Numbered from the stretch's first letter, positions 33,078 through 41,971 are shown. The stretch is 64,000 bases of DNA from Lentzea albidocapillata subsp. violacea (GCF_900100275.1 NZ_FNET01000002.1:186001-250000), one strand, 5' to 3'. The notes: a model not told the origin generated them from the sequence alone. A program made the numbers and translations.

Positions 33078-35620
33078 TCTGGCGGGACGGCGGCGACTAC
33101 GAGCGTGCCTGCGAACACTTCCAAGCCTTCGAACGGACGGGACAGCGGTCCCAGCTCGAGGCGGCGATCGACGGTTTCCGCGCATTGGCGTCGTCACGAA
33201 TGGATGGAGCCGTCGCGAACGGTCTCGCCATCGCGCTGTGGTCGCGCTACGAGGTGCTCGGCGGCCGAGGGGATCTGGACGAGGCCGTCGCACTGCTGCG
33301 CGACGCGGTCGCCTGGCATCCCGGCGACACCGAGCGCCTGCCTTCGTACCTGGCCAACCTCGCGGGAACGTTGCGGCTGCGGTGGAGGGTGACGGGGTCG
33401 CGCGCCGACCTGATGGAGGCGGTCGCGGCCAGCCGTCACGCGGTGGAGGTGACGGGTGCGCGGCACCGCCGGTGTTCCGCACGTCTGAACAACCAGGCCG
33501 ACGGCCTGCTCGCCCTGCACCTGCACTTCGGTGACAGCTCCGCGCTGGACAGCGCGATCGTGCTGTTCCGCCAGGCGGTCGAGGCCGCCGACGCGGGCAG
33601 CGACGACCTGGTCAACGCCAAGTCCAACCTCGCGGAAGCCCTGCGGCTGCGGTTCCAGTCCACAAGGGACATAGGTCTGCTCGACGAAGCCGCGGTGCTG
33701 GCGGGCGCGGTGGTGCCGCGGGCACGGACGCGCTCACTCAGGGCCCGGTTCCAGTCCAACCTCGCGCTCGTCCTGCTCGCCCGCCACAGCGCGACCGGAC
33801 GGCAGAAGGACCTGCGCGCCGCGACGGACCTCGTTCGCCAGGCACTGAAGGAGAGCCCGGCCGGCCACCCCAACCGCGCGGAACGCTCTGCCGTGCTGGC
33901 GGAGTGCCGGCGGCTGGCACTGGTGTCGTCGCACGGCAGCGGCAGGGCGCCACACCGGCTCGCGCCCGGCACCGGCCGGCCTCCCTTTCGGTTGCGGCGC
34001 ACGGCACGTCGGCTGGTCCGAGCCACCGAGGACGCGGTCCGGTCCACGCCGCACGGGCATCCCACCCGCGCCGACGCGATGCTCAAACACGGTCTCGCTC
34101 TCGCCATCCGCGGCGACGGTGCCGCGGCGCTCGCGCTGTACCGGCAGGTCGCCGGGGAAGGCGACTTCCCGCCTCGTATGCGCGTGGAGGCGGCAAGGCT
34201 GTGGGCGTACGAGATGACGCGGATCCAGGACTGGCAGGCGGCGCTCGAAGCGTTCCGGCTGGCCGTCGAACTGTTGCCGCGCACCGCACCCAGGCACGTC
34301 ACGCAGGCCGACCGCGAACGGGCGCTCGCCGCGTTCGCCGGGCTCGCGTCCGACGCCGCGGCCTGCGCGATCCAGGCCGGTGATCCGCGGCTCGCGGTGG
34401 CACTGCTGGAGCAGGGCCGGGGCGTGATGCTCGGGCACGCGCTCGACGCGAGGACCGAGATCACCGATCTCGAGGAACAGCACCCGGATCTCGCGCGGCG
34501 GTTCGACGAGCTGCGGACCGTGCTGGACAGTTCCTTCCACGACGGGGCGGGGCTGAGCGGGGAACGCAGGCACGCACTGACCGAGGAGTGGAACCACCTG
34601 GTCGACTCCATCCGGTCGCTACCGGGTTTCGCGCGGTTCCTGCGTCCTCCCGCGGTGGAGGAGCTCGTGAACGCCGTCGGGCGCGGCCCGGTGGTCATCG
34701 TGAACGTGAGCGCGTTGCGGTGCGACGCGCTGGTGATCGCCGAAGGGGACGTCGTGCCCGTCGCCCTGCCGGAAGTGAGGCTCGACGACCTCGCGGACCG
34801 CGCGGAGCGGTTCCGCCGCGACCCCGCGGACGAGATCGACTCCACCCTGTCCTGGCTGGGGCGGGCGGTTGCCGACCGCCTGACGCTTCCCACCGGTCCT
34901 GGCCAGACCCGGCTGTGGTGGATACCGACGGGCCCGATGTCCGCGCTGCCGCTGCACGCCGCCGGTGACGTGATGGACAGGTTCGTCTCGTCCTACGCGC
35001 CGACCCTCCGCAGCCTCGTGTCGGTGTGGAAGGCGTCCGCGATCACCCGGCCGGACGACCCGCTGGTCGTGGCCGTGCCGTCGGCGCCGGGGGTGCCGGA
35101 CCTCCCGGCCGCGCAGGACGAGGCGGACGACATCGCGACGCGCTTCCCGCGCCCGCACGTCCTCACCGCGCACCGCGCCCTGCGGCGACCGGTCCTGGAA
35201 GCCCTGTCGCGTCACCGCTGGGCGCATTTCGCGTGTCACGCCATGAGCGCCGGCGGCGAAGGTCGTCTGGTCTTGTGGGACCACATCGAGGAACCGTTGA
35301 GCGTCAACGACATCGCGCGCCTGCGCCTGGCCGGCGCGGAGATCGCGTTCCTGTCGGCGTGCGAGACCAGCGCGGCACCACCGGAGCTGACCGACGAGTC
35401 GCTGCACATCACCGGCGCCTTCCACATGGCGGGCTTCCGCCACGTCATCGGAACGCTCTGGCCGGTCGGCGACCGCACGGCCCAGCTCGTCGCAAGCCAC
35501 TACTACGACGCGCTGGCCGTGACCCCGTCACCCGCGATCGCGCTCCACACGGCCGTCCAGCAGGTCCGCGGAACCCGTGCCACCGCACAGTGGGCTCCGT
35601 TCGTGCACGTCGGAGGTTGA
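33074..35620 (+). CDS. TPR-CHAT protein (caspase-like protease)
   Basis: 848 residues. About 1-460 is helical with TPR-like units (RWRVTGSRADLMEAVAASRHAVE, HLHFGDSSALDSAIVLFRQAVEAAD, WQAALEAFRLAVELLPRTAP). About 560-848 is a CHAT domain of the caspase/separase clan: strand-turn RWAHFACHAMS with catalytic His722 and EIAFLSACETSAA with catalytic Cys763, then SLHITGAFHMAGFRHVIGTLWPV. CHAT proteases act as effectors in bacterial conflict and cell-suicide systems, including gasdermin-activating and type III-E CRISPR-linked examples. ATG 33074 is preferred because it overlaps the upstream stop. The partner and substrate are unknown; the two small flanking genes are candidates. Confidence 0.88.
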   Translation: MIWRDGGDYERACEHFQAFERTGQRSQLEAAIDGFRALASSRMDGAVANGLAIALWSRYEVLGGRGDLDEAVALLRDAVAWHPGDTERLPSYLANLAGTLRLRWRVTGSRADLMEAVAASRHAVEVTGARHRRCSARLNNQADGLLALHLHFGDSSALDSAIVLFRQAVEAADAGSDDLVNAKSNLAEALRLRFQSTRDIGLLDEAAVLAGAVVPRARTRSLRARFQSNLALVLLARHSATGRQKDLRAATDLVRQALKESPAGHPNRAERSAVLAECRRLALVSSHGSGRAPHRLAPGTGRPPFRLRRTARRLVRATEDAVRSTPHGHPTRADAMLKHGLALAIRGDGAAALALYRQVAGEGDFPPRMRVEAARLWAYEMTRIQDWQAALEAFRLAVELLPRTAPRHVTQADRERALAAFAGLASDAAACAIQAGDPRLAVALLEQGRGVMLGHALDARTEITDLEEQHPDLARRFDELRTVLDSSFHDGAGLSGERRHALTEEWNHLVDSIRSLPGFARFLRPPAVEELVNAVGRGPVVIVNVSALRCDALVIAEGDVVPVALPEVRLDDLADRAERFRRDPADEIDSTLSWLGRAVADRLTLPTGPGQTRLWWIPTGPMSALPLHAAGDVMDRFVSSYAPTLRSLVSVWKASAITRPDDPLVVAVPSAPGVPDLPAAQDEADDIATRFPRPHVLTAHRALRRPVLEALSRHRWAHFACHAMSAGGEGRLVLWDHIEEPLSVNDIARLRLAGAEIAFLSACETSAAPPELTDESLHITGAFHMAGFRHVIGTLWPVGDRTAQLVASHYYDALAVTPSPAIALHTAVQQVRGTRATAQWAPFVHVGG

Positions 35621-35631
35621 TCTCCGGCATC

Positions 35632-36027
35632 ATGGTCGACATGACCGATGACGAGTCCGATCGCGGAGTGCTCGACGTCCTGATGGGAGCGGCCGCGGGC
35701 TCGGCGCTGCTGCCGTTCGTCCAGGCGATCGTCACCAAGGGCGGCGAGGACGTCTACGCCAAGATCAAGGAGCTGCTGTCCAGGCCGGACCGCAAGCGGA
35801 CCAAGGACGAGATCAAGGACTCGGGCACGGTCACCCTGTTCTCCGACGACACCCGGGTCGTGCTCCGGATGCCGTCCCGGATGACCCCTCAGATGACCGA
35901 ACGACTGAAGCTGGTCCGGCTTCCTCCTCGTGGCGACGAGTGGCTGCGGGTCTCCTGGGACAACGCGAAGAACCAGTGGGTCGTGCGGGAATGCGATCCG
36001 CCGGACGAACTCACCTCCGGCCGCTGA
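35632..36027 (+). CDS. Small protein downstream of CHAT protease, candidate partner
   Basis: 131 residues, 11 bases after the CHAT stop. Acidic N-terminus, a weakly hydrophobic stretch (VLMGAAAGSALLPFVQAIV, about 15-34), a charged helix (EDVYAKIKELLSRPDRKRTKDE), then a beta-rich end (TVTLFSDDTRVVLRMPSRM, WLRVSWDNAKNQWVVREC). No family recognised. The amphipathic/hydrophobic segment followed by a charged linker could suit a membrane-acting effector released by cleavage or a regulator of the protease; this is a hypothesis. Confidence 0.6.
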   Translation: MVDMTDDESDRGVLDVLMGAAAGSALLPFVQAIVTKGGEDVYAKIKELLSRPDRKRTKDEIKDSGTVTLFSDDTRVVLRMPSRMTPQMTERLKLVRLPPRGDEWLRVSWDNAKNQWVVRECDPPDELTSGR

Positions 36028-36033
36028 CGCCCG

Positions 36034-36072
36034 TTGACACGGGCTGGCTAATGAGCTTAGCTCCTAGCTAAG
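36034..36072 (+). promoter_or_regulatory. Promoter with overlapping inverted-repeat operator
   Basis: TTGACA at 36034-36039 is a consensus -35. About 17 bases on starts CTTAGCT-CCT-AGCTAAG (36056-36072), a perfect 7-bp inverted repeat covering the -10 position, with a further GTTAGCT at 36076-36082. This AT-rich layout suits a TetR- or MarR-type repressor site. No regulator gene is adjacent. Confidence 0.6.
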
Positions 36073-36100
36073 AACGTTAGCTTTTGCAGCGGAGGACGGC

Positions 36101-36937
36101 ATGACCGAGTACCTGAACATCGACGGCGGCACGATCGCGTACGACGTGACCGGGCAGGGGCCTCTCGTCGTGCTGGCGCACGGCATCGGCGACAGCCGCC
36201 ACTCCTACCGCTTCCTCGCCCCGGCGCTGGCGGCGAGGGGGTACCGGGTCGCGAACGTCGACATCCGCGGCTGCGGTGACTCGAGCGTGGAGTGGAACGG
36301 CTACAGCCGCACCGACATCGCGGGCGACCTGGTCGCCGTCGCCCGCCACCTCGGCGGCCCCGCCGTGATCATCGGTCAGTCGATCAGCGGCGGCGCCGCG
36401 ACCATCGCGGCCGCCACCGCGCCCGACGTGATCACCGGCGTCGTCGAGCTCGCGCCGTTCACCCGCGCGCAGTCCCTCGACCTCGCAGGCCTGGTGCGCG
36501 TCAAGCGTTTCCGCGCGGGCTACACGCAGCTCGCGAAGGTCCTGGTCGGCGGAAGCCTGGAGAGCTGGAAGAGGTACCTCGACCTGGCGACGCCGGCCAA
36601 GCCCGCCGACTGGGACGCCGAGCTCGCCCGCATCGAATCCAAGCTGCGCGAACCCGGCCGGATGAAGGCCCTGCAGGCCATGGGCAAGAGCAGCCCGGCC
36701 GACGCCGGCGCGCAGCTGGCCAACGTCACCTGTCCGGTCCTGGTCGTCATGGGCAGCGCCGATCCCGACTGGGCCGACCCGCGCGCCGAGGGCGAGAAGG
36801 TCGTCGCCGACCTGCCTCGGGGACGCGGTGAGCTGGCGATCATCGAGGGTGCCGGGCACTACCCGCACGTGCAGACGCCCGACGAGGTCCTCGCGCTCTC
36901 CTTGCCGTTCCTGGCCGAGACGCTGACGCGCGCCTAG
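36101..36937 (+). CDS. Alpha/beta-fold hydrolase
   Basis: 278 residues. Oxyanion loop VLAHGIGDS, nucleophile elbow GQSISGG (Ser near residue 91), Asp in VVMGSADPDW and catalytic His in GAGHYPHVQ. Cytoplasmic esterase or haloperoxidase-like hydrolase of unknown substrate. GGAGGA lies about six bases before the ATG. The strong, operator-covered promoter suggests it is induced by a small molecule. Its TAG stop shares a CTAG tetramer with the stop of the opposing KAS III gene. Confidence 0.88.
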   Translation: MTEYLNIDGGTIAYDVTGQGPLVVLAHGIGDSRHSYRFLAPALAARGYRVANVDIRGCGDSSVEWNGYSRTDIAGDLVAVARHLGGPAVIIGQSISGGAATIAAATAPDVITGVVELAPFTRAQSLDLAGLVRVKRFRAGYTQLAKVLVGGSLESWKRYLDLATPAKPADWDAELARIESKLREPGRMKALQAMGKSSPADAGAQLANVTCPVLVVMGSADPDWADPRAEGEKVVADLPRGRGELAIIEGAGHYPHVQTPDEVLALSLPFLAETLTRA

Positions 36938-37965
36938 TCGGCTTCCGGCCACACGAGCACGGCGGATCCCCAGGTGAGACCGCCGCCGAACGCGGTCAGC
37001 AGCACCCGCTCCCCGGCGTGGATCTCCTGGCGTGCCACGGCATCCGCGAGCGCGAGCGGGATGGACGCGGCACCGGTGTTGCCGACCCTCTCGATGTTGC
37101 CGAGGATCTTCTCGTCCGGAATGGACAGTCGGCTGCCGACCGACGAGAGGATCCGCGCGTTGGCCTGATGCGCGACAACGCGATCGACGTCCGTCGTCGT
37201 CCATCCCGCGCTTTTCAGCACGGCGAGCGAGGACTCGGTCATCCGGGCGACGGCGTGCTGGTAGACCTCGCGCCCGCTCATCCGGAAGTGCCGGTCCTGC
37301 TCTCCGAACCGGCCCGGCTCCGCCCGGTCGCGCGCACCGCCGCCCGGCACGGTGATGAGGTCGTGGCCCGCACCGTCACTGCCCAGGTCGAAGCCGAGGA
37401 TCTCCCCCGGCTCGCCGCGCTCACCCGCGCGCAGGACCACCGCACCGGCTCCGTCGCCGAACACCACGCCGGCGCTGCGGTCGTCCGGGCCGATCAACGT
37501 CGAGTAGACGTCGGCCGCGACCAGCAGCACCCGCCGGGCGATTCCCGACGCGATCATCCCGCTCGCCGTGGCCAGCCCGTACACGAACCCCGTGCACACC
37601 GCGGAGACGTCGAACGCCGCGACCCCGGCCAGACCCAGCTTCGCGGCCAGCGCGGGCGCCATCGCGGGGATCGGGTGGTCGGGCGTGGACGTCGTCACGA
37701 GCACCAGGTCCACCGACCTGGTCGCGCACTTGGCCAGCACGGCTTCCGCGGCGGTCAGCGCGAGGTCCCCTGTGGACGTGCCCTCCCCCGCCCAGTGCCG
37801 GGTGCCGATGCCGGTACGCCTGCGCACCCAGGCGTCGCTGGTCTCCCAGTGCTGCGGCAGGTCCTCGTTCGACACCACCCTGGGCGGCACGCAGCCCGCT
37901 ACGGCTTCCAGGACGGGAATCGGGCGCGGGGCGTGCTCGGTCAACGGGTCGTCTCTTCTCAGCAT
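36934..37965 (-). CDS. 3-oxoacyl-ACP synthase III (KAS III / FabH family)
   Basis: 343 residues. Catalytic Cys124 in SAVCTGF, His in VVAHQANARI and Asn in GNTGAAS form the KAS III triad; the C-terminal GGGLTWGSAVLVWP is typical of FabH. It condenses an acyl-CoA primer with malonyl-ACP. It stands alone without other fatty acid genes, so it may be a paralogue making specialised starters rather than the housekeeping enzyme. Whether it serves the PKS cluster 22 kb away is unknown. Confidence 0.9.
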   Translation of the reverse strand: MLRRDDPLTEHAPRPIPVLEAVAGCVPPRVVSNEDLPQHWETSDAWVRRRTGIGTRHWAGEGTSTGDLALTAAEAVLAKCATRSVDLVLVTTSTPDHPIPAMAPALAAKLGLAGVAAFDVSAVCTGFVYGLATASGMIASGIARRVLLVAADVYSTLIGPDDRSAGVVFGDGAGAVVLRAGERGEPGEILGFDLGSDGAGHDLITVPGGGARDRAEPGRFGEQDRHFRMSGREVYQHAVARMTESSLAVLKSAGWTTTDVDRVVAHQANARILSSVGSRLSIPDEKILGNIERVGNTGAASIPLALADAVARQEIHAGERVLLTAFGGGLTWGSAVLVWPEAD

Positions 37966-38182
37966 GTGGATGAACCAAGGCCGAAAGTACCCGAGCCGGA
38001 CAGGGTGGGGGCACGCCCGGTGCGGTTCGTCACGTGGCGCCGATGGTTACTCGCCGGTAGCGAGATCCGTTGGCGCACAAGGATTGCTGACATGAAAGCC
38101 ACTCAGGTTCGCGCTGTCCACAGTGCATCCCAGGGCCCTACTCACCGGTACAACTCCCTGACGTGCGCGCCTTGCACAGCCG

Positions 38183-39070
38183 TCACGCCTCCGCGTCGGT
38201 CCGGGCGAGTGCCAGGCAGCACCGGACGAAGTCGGTGACGGCCTCGTCCGCGTCCGGTTGCCACGCCACGCCCACCTCGCTGGGGCTGACACCGGTTACC
38301 GGGCGGTACACCACACCGGGCCGCGCGTAGAAACGGGCGGTGGACGCCGGAACCAGCGCGATGCCGTACCCGTGGGCGATCGCGCTCAGGAACTCGTCGG
38401 GCTGTTCCGTCACGGCGCCGACGCGCACCTCCCGACCATCCCTTTCGGACACCGCGAGCCAGTGGTCGCGCCAGACCCCGGTGCCTCCGGGCGCGGCGAC
38501 GACCGGCTCGTCCACCAGCTCGGCGAAGGCGATCTCGTCGCGTCCCGCCAACGGATGCGTGGAAGGCAGGGCCACCCAACGAGGTTCGCGGAACAACGAC
38601 CGCACGCCGAACGACTCCTGCCCGGGAAACGGCAGGCGCAGCAGCGCGACCGGCACCTCCGCGGTGGCGAGACCCGCGGTCGGGTCGGACCACGGCGCCT
38701 GCCGCATGTCGACCCGCCAGCCCTGCCGGCGCTCGCGGAAGGCCGCCACGATGTCCTGCGTCGCCTCGTTCGCCGCGCTGGACAGGAACCCGACGCGCAG
38801 CACGAGGGAGGCCGCCTTCGTCTCGGCCACCGCCTCGTCCCAGGCCACGAGCACCGGCGGCACCCGCGCCGCGAGCGCGTGGCCCGCGCTGGTCAGCGTC
38901 ATGCCCGTGCTGGACCTCGTGAAGAGCCGCACGCCCAGGTGGGACTCCAGGTGCTTGAGCTGCTTGGTCAGCGCTGGTTGCGACACGAACAGGCGTTGCG
39001 CCGCGCGCGTGAGGTTGCCCTCCTCGGCGATGGCGGCGAAGTAGCGCAGCAGCCTCGTGTCCACGTCCAT
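38183..39070 (-). CDS. LysR-family transcriptional regulator
   Basis: 295 residues. N-terminal winged HTH (LLRYFAAIAEEGNLTRAAQRLFVSQPALTKQLKHLESHLGVRLFTRSS) and a periplasmic-binding-protein-like effector domain (VLRVGFLSSAANEATQDIV, GYGIALVPAS). It is divergent from the DoxX-like gene with 60 bases between starts, the classic arrangement for LysR control. The effector is unknown. The 217 bases between this gene's end and the KAS III start contain no gene I can see. Confidence 0.9.
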   Translation of the reverse strand: MDVDTRLLRYFAAIAEEGNLTRAAQRLFVSQPALTKQLKHLESHLGVRLFTRSSTGMTLTSAGHALAARVPPVLVAWDEAVAETKAASLVLRVGFLSSAANEATQDIVAAFRERRQGWRVDMRQAPWSDPTAGLATAEVPVALLRLPFPGQESFGVRSLFREPRWVALPSTHPLAGRDEIAFAELVDEPVVAAPGGTGVWRDHWLAVSERDGREVRVGAVTEQPDEFLSAIAHGYGIALVPASTARFYARPGVVYRPVTGVSPSEVGVAWQPDADEAVTDFVRCCLALARTDAEA

Positions 39071-39130
39071 TCCGCCAGGTTATGGCGACAGGTATTGGAC
39101 CGGCACGTGTTCCCCGCCGACAGTGGGTAC

Positions 39131-39460
39131 ATGATCTTCGAACTGGTCACCATCGCACTCAACGCGGCCGCGGCCACCGCGGACTTCGCCGGCGCCGAGT
39201 TCGTGCGGAACAACGCGAGGAAGCTCGATCTGCCGCCCGAATGGATCCTGCCGCTCGGCGTGCTCAAGGCCGCCGGCGCCCTGGGCCTGGCCGCCGGGCT
39301 CGCCGGGGTGCCTCACGTCGGTGTCGCCGCGGCGGGCGGGCTGACGTTGTTCTTCGTCGGGGCGGTGGCGCTGCACGTGCGGCGGAAAGCGCTGCGCGAC
39401 ATCGCGTACCCCGCCGTGTTTCTGGGGCTTGCCGCCGCCTCGCTCGTCAGTCAGTGGTGA
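39131..39460 (+). CDS. DoxX-like small membrane protein
   Basis: 109 residues with four hydrophobic helices (LVTIALNAAAATADFAG, WILPLGVLKAAGALGLAAGLA, VAAAGGLTLFFVGAVALHV, AYPAVFLGLAAASLVS). The pattern and length match DoxX-like proteins, often linked to redox stress or quinone metabolism. It is divergent from the LysR gene, its likely regulator. Confidence 0.78.
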   Translation: MIFELVTIALNAAAATADFAGAEFVRNNARKLDLPPEWILPLGVLKAAGALGLAAGLAGVPHVGVAAAGGLTLFFVGAVALHVRRKALRDIAYPAVFLGLAAASLVSQW

Positions 39461-39484
39461 CGCCGAACTGGCCGGCCTGAACCC

Positions 39485-39766
39485 CTACTCCTCGCGCTCG
39501 CGCCAGGCCCGGACCGCGAACCCGCCGAACACCCCGAGGATCAGGCAGGCGCCGAGCGCGACCAGCACCACGGAGGACGAGGTCACCCCGGCCACCACGA
39601 CGAGCAGGCCGAGGACGTGCAGCGACAGCATTCCGGCGACGACCGCGGTCCGGCGCGGCACCCTGGGTGCCGGGCGGTTGAGCTTGGCGGCCAGTTTCGG
39701 GTCGTCCTCGGCGAGGTGGCGCTCGATCTCGTCGAGTTCCTGCTGCTCGTGGTCCGGCAGTTTCAC
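39485..39766 (-). CDS. DUF3040 membrane protein
   Basis: 93 residues from a GTG with GGGAGG eight bases upstream. The soluble start LPDHEQQELDEIERHLAEDDPKLAAKL is the signature of DUF3040, followed by two membrane helices. A common small actinobacterial membrane protein of unknown function. Convergent with the DoxX-like gene. Confidence 0.85.
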   Translation of the reverse strand: MKLPDHEQQELDEIERHLAEDDPKLAAKLNRPAPRVPRRTAVVAGMLSLHVLGLLVVVAGVTSSSVVLVALGACLILGVFGGFAVRAWREREE

Positions 39767-39885
39767 GTCCGGTCCTCCCGCTGGGTGGCTCAGGGCTTCA
39801 CCAGAGTCAACGCACGGGACCAGTGAAGGTTCCCGATCACACGCGGGTGCCACACTGTAGATCCCTTCGTCCTCGGAAGAGCCTC

Positions 39886-40266
39886 ATGATCGATGTTCTG
39901 CCCACGGTCCTGACCGTGCTCTCACTCGTCGGCGCCGCGTGGTCTGCCCTGCTGATCGCGCTCAACAGACCTTTGCTGCCGTTGACGAAGCTGTCCTGGA
40001 CTCTGGTGGGCGGCCTCGCGGTGCTCGAACTGGGCCTGCTCGTCCAGGCCGTCGCCGGCATCGCGTCGCTGCTCGGCACCGACCGCGACATCGAGCGCTG
40101 GTCGTTCGCCGGTTACCTGCTCGGCCCGGTGGTGATCCTGCCCGTCGCGGTCCTCTGGTCGGCCGCCGAACGCACCCGGTGGAGCGCCGGCGTGCTGGTG
40201 GTGGCGTGCCTCAGCGTTCCGGTGATGATCGTGCGCCTCGGCCAGATCTGGGCAGGCCATGGCTGA
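39886..40266 (+). CDS. Small integral membrane protein, unknown
   Basis: 126 residues with four predicted helices (VLTVLSLVGAAWSALLIAL, LVGGLAVLELGLLVQAVAGIASLL, FAGYLLGPVVILPVAVLW, AGVLVVACLSVPVMIVRLG). No family recognised. It overlaps the next membrane-protein gene by eight bases, so the two are likely coexpressed and may form a complex. Confidence 0.72.
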   Translation: MIDVLPTVLTVLSLVGAAWSALLIALNRPLLPLTKLSWTLVGGLAVLELGLLVQAVAGIASLLGTDRDIERWSFAGYLLGPVVILPVAVLWSAAERTRWSAGVLVVACLSVPVMIVRLGQIWAGHG

Positions 40267-40660
40267 CACGCACCAAGGGCCCGGCCGGATGCTGGTCGCC
40301 GTCTACGGCATCTTCGCCATCGCCGCCACGTCCCGTTCGGCCGTGCAGATCGGGACCCGCTTCTCCGACGCACCGGTCGCGTACGTGCTGTCGGCGTTCG
40401 CCGCCGTCGTCTACGTGCTGGCCACCATCGCCCTCGCGCGGGACAGCCGCCGGATCGCGTACCTCGCGTGCTCCGTCGAACTCGCCGGCGTGCTGCTGGT
40501 CGGTGCGGCCAGCCTCGTGGTCCCGCAGGCGTTTCCGGACGCGACCGTGTGGTCGTCCTTCGGCATCGGCTACGGGTTCGTCCCGCTCGTGCTGCCGGTC
40601 CTCGGCCTGTGGTGGCTGCGGAAGACGGCTGAACCCCGGAGCCAGGTGGATCAGGGTTGA
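40259..40660 (+). CDS. Small integral membrane protein, unknown, paired with preceding gene
   Basis: 133 residues, four predicted helices (MLVAVYGIFAIAATSRSAVQIG, VAYVLSAFAAVVYVLATIAL, LACSVELAGVLLVGAASLVV, FGIGYGFVPLVLPVLGLWWL). Its start lies inside the end of the preceding gene. Its TGA stop lies at the edge of a 23-bp palindrome. Function unknown. Confidence 0.72.
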   Translation: MADTHQGPGRMLVAVYGIFAIAATSRSAVQIGTRFSDAPVAYVLSAFAAVVYVLATIALARDSRRIAYLACSVELAGVLLVGAASLVVPQAFPDATVWSSFGIGYGFVPLVLPVLGLWWLRKTAEPRSQVDQG

Positions 40661-40681
40661 CCCTCACACGGTGTGAGGGTC
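40659..40681. promoter_or_regulatory. 23-bp palindrome upstream of the BtrH-like gene
   Basis: GACCCTCACAC (40659-40669), a single G, then GTGTGAGGGTC (40671-40681): perfect 11-bp arms. A one-base centre is too tight for a terminator loop, so an operator for a dimeric repressor is more likely. It is 41 bases before the next start codon. Confidence 0.6.
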
Positions 40682-40722
40682 GAGAGTGACCAGCCAGCCG
40701 CCACCAGCCCTCCAGGAAGCAC

Positions 40723-41712
40723 ATGATCCTCGCCAACGTCTCGTTCCCCGACGGCCGGCACTGCGAAACCACCGCTCTCGGTGCCTTGCTGCACCACGCG
40801 GGCGTCGAAATCTCCGAACCCATGCTGTTCGGCCTCGGCGAGGGCCTGGGCTTCGTCTACTGGGACGCCAAGTACCTGGACTTCCCGTTCCTCGGCGGTC
40901 GCGTCAAACCGATGGCGATCACCCGGACCGCGGCCGACCGGCTGGGCCTGACGCTGCACGTCCAGCAGACGGCCTCGCCGCGCAAGGCGTGGCAGCACGT
41001 CGCCACCGCGCTCGCCGAGGGAAGACCCGTCGGCCTGCAACTGGATTCGTACCACCTGGACCACTTCACCGAGAAAGTCCACTTCGGAGGGCACTTCGTC
41101 GCCCTGTACGGCTACGACGACGACCACGCCCTCCTGGTCGACACCGCGCAGCAGGGCGGCGCCGTACGGACCACGCTGGCGAGCCTGGAACGCGCTCGCA
41201 ACGAACGCGGGCCGATGACCGCCCGCAACCTCTCCTACACCGTCACCAAGCCCAGTGGCCGGCCTGATCTGGGCGCGGCTGTCCGGACCTCGATCGTCAA
41301 CAACGCGCAGGCGTTCCTGAACCCGCCCATCGCGAACCTCGGTCACCGCGGCATCGGCAAGGCCGCCCGGCAGGTGACGCGGTGGCTCGACCGCTCCGGC
41401 GACCCTGCTCGCGACCTGCCGCTGGCAGGCACGCTGATGGAACGCGGCGGCACCGGCGGTGCCCTGTTCCGCGCCATGTACCGCGACTTCCTCGCCGAGT
41501 GCACCGAGGTCGTGGACGACGACAACCTCCGTCTGGGGCATCAGCTGTACGCCGAGACCGTTCCACTGTGGACCGAAGTGTCACGCCTCATCACGGACGC
41601 CGGCCGTACAGGAGACCAGGAACCCCTGACCCAGGCCTCGGCGATCCTCTTCGACCTCGCGGACCGGGAACGCCGTGCCATGCAGATCCTGGCCGGGAGT
41701 CTTTCGCGATAA
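40723..41712 (+). CDS. BtrH N-terminal / DUF4872 protein
   Basis: 329 residues. The N-terminal half is a cysteine-peptidase-like fold of the BtrH group: GRHCETTALGALLHHAG with Cys14, then GGHFVALYGYDDDHALLVDTAQ carrying the His and Asp. BtrH transfers the protected acyl side chain from a carrier protein in butirosin synthesis. The DUF4872 C-terminal half is helical. No carrier protein or aminoglycoside genes are nearby, so the acyl donor and acceptor are unknown. The palindrome upstream suggests dedicated control. Confidence 0.8.
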   Translation: MILANVSFPDGRHCETTALGALLHHAGVEISEPMLFGLGEGLGFVYWDAKYLDFPFLGGRVKPMAITRTAADRLGLTLHVQQTASPRKAWQHVATALAEGRPVGLQLDSYHLDHFTEKVHFGGHFVALYGYDDDHALLVDTAQQGGAVRTTLASLERARNERGPMTARNLSYTVTKPSGRPDLGAAVRTSIVNNAQAFLNPPIANLGHRGIGKAARQVTRWLDRSGDPARDLPLAGTLMERGGTGGALFRAMYRDFLAECTEVVDDDNLRLGHQLYAETVPLWTEVSRLITDAGRTGDQEPLTQASAILFDLADRERRAMQILAGSLSR

Positions 41713-41971
41713 ACCACGAAGAAGTCCCGAAGATTCACGCTCATGAACCTCCCGCTGTTCACAAGTATGACCATTCCGAATTCGTCGAACAGACCGGTGA
41801 TCCATTCGAAGCACACTGACCTGTCCATTCGATTCATTCGATTCGAGTGGCCGCTGACCTTGCGGAATTTCATCGTTGACCGGTCCTCGGAGAGCCTCCT
41901 AACATCCGACGAGAAATGGCCTCACATCCGGCCGGACCTCTTTCTCGTTCAGTGTTGGAAGCGGAGTCTCC

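Noticed and set aside
36934..37965. KAS III as part of the terpene/PKS cluster
   Set aside because: It is more than 22 kb away, beyond unrelated operons, with no shared regulatory site that I can see.
40723..41712. Butirosin-like aminoglycoside cluster
   Set aside because: Only the BtrH-like fold is present; no carrier protein, 2-deoxystreptamine or glycosyltransferase genes adjoin it.
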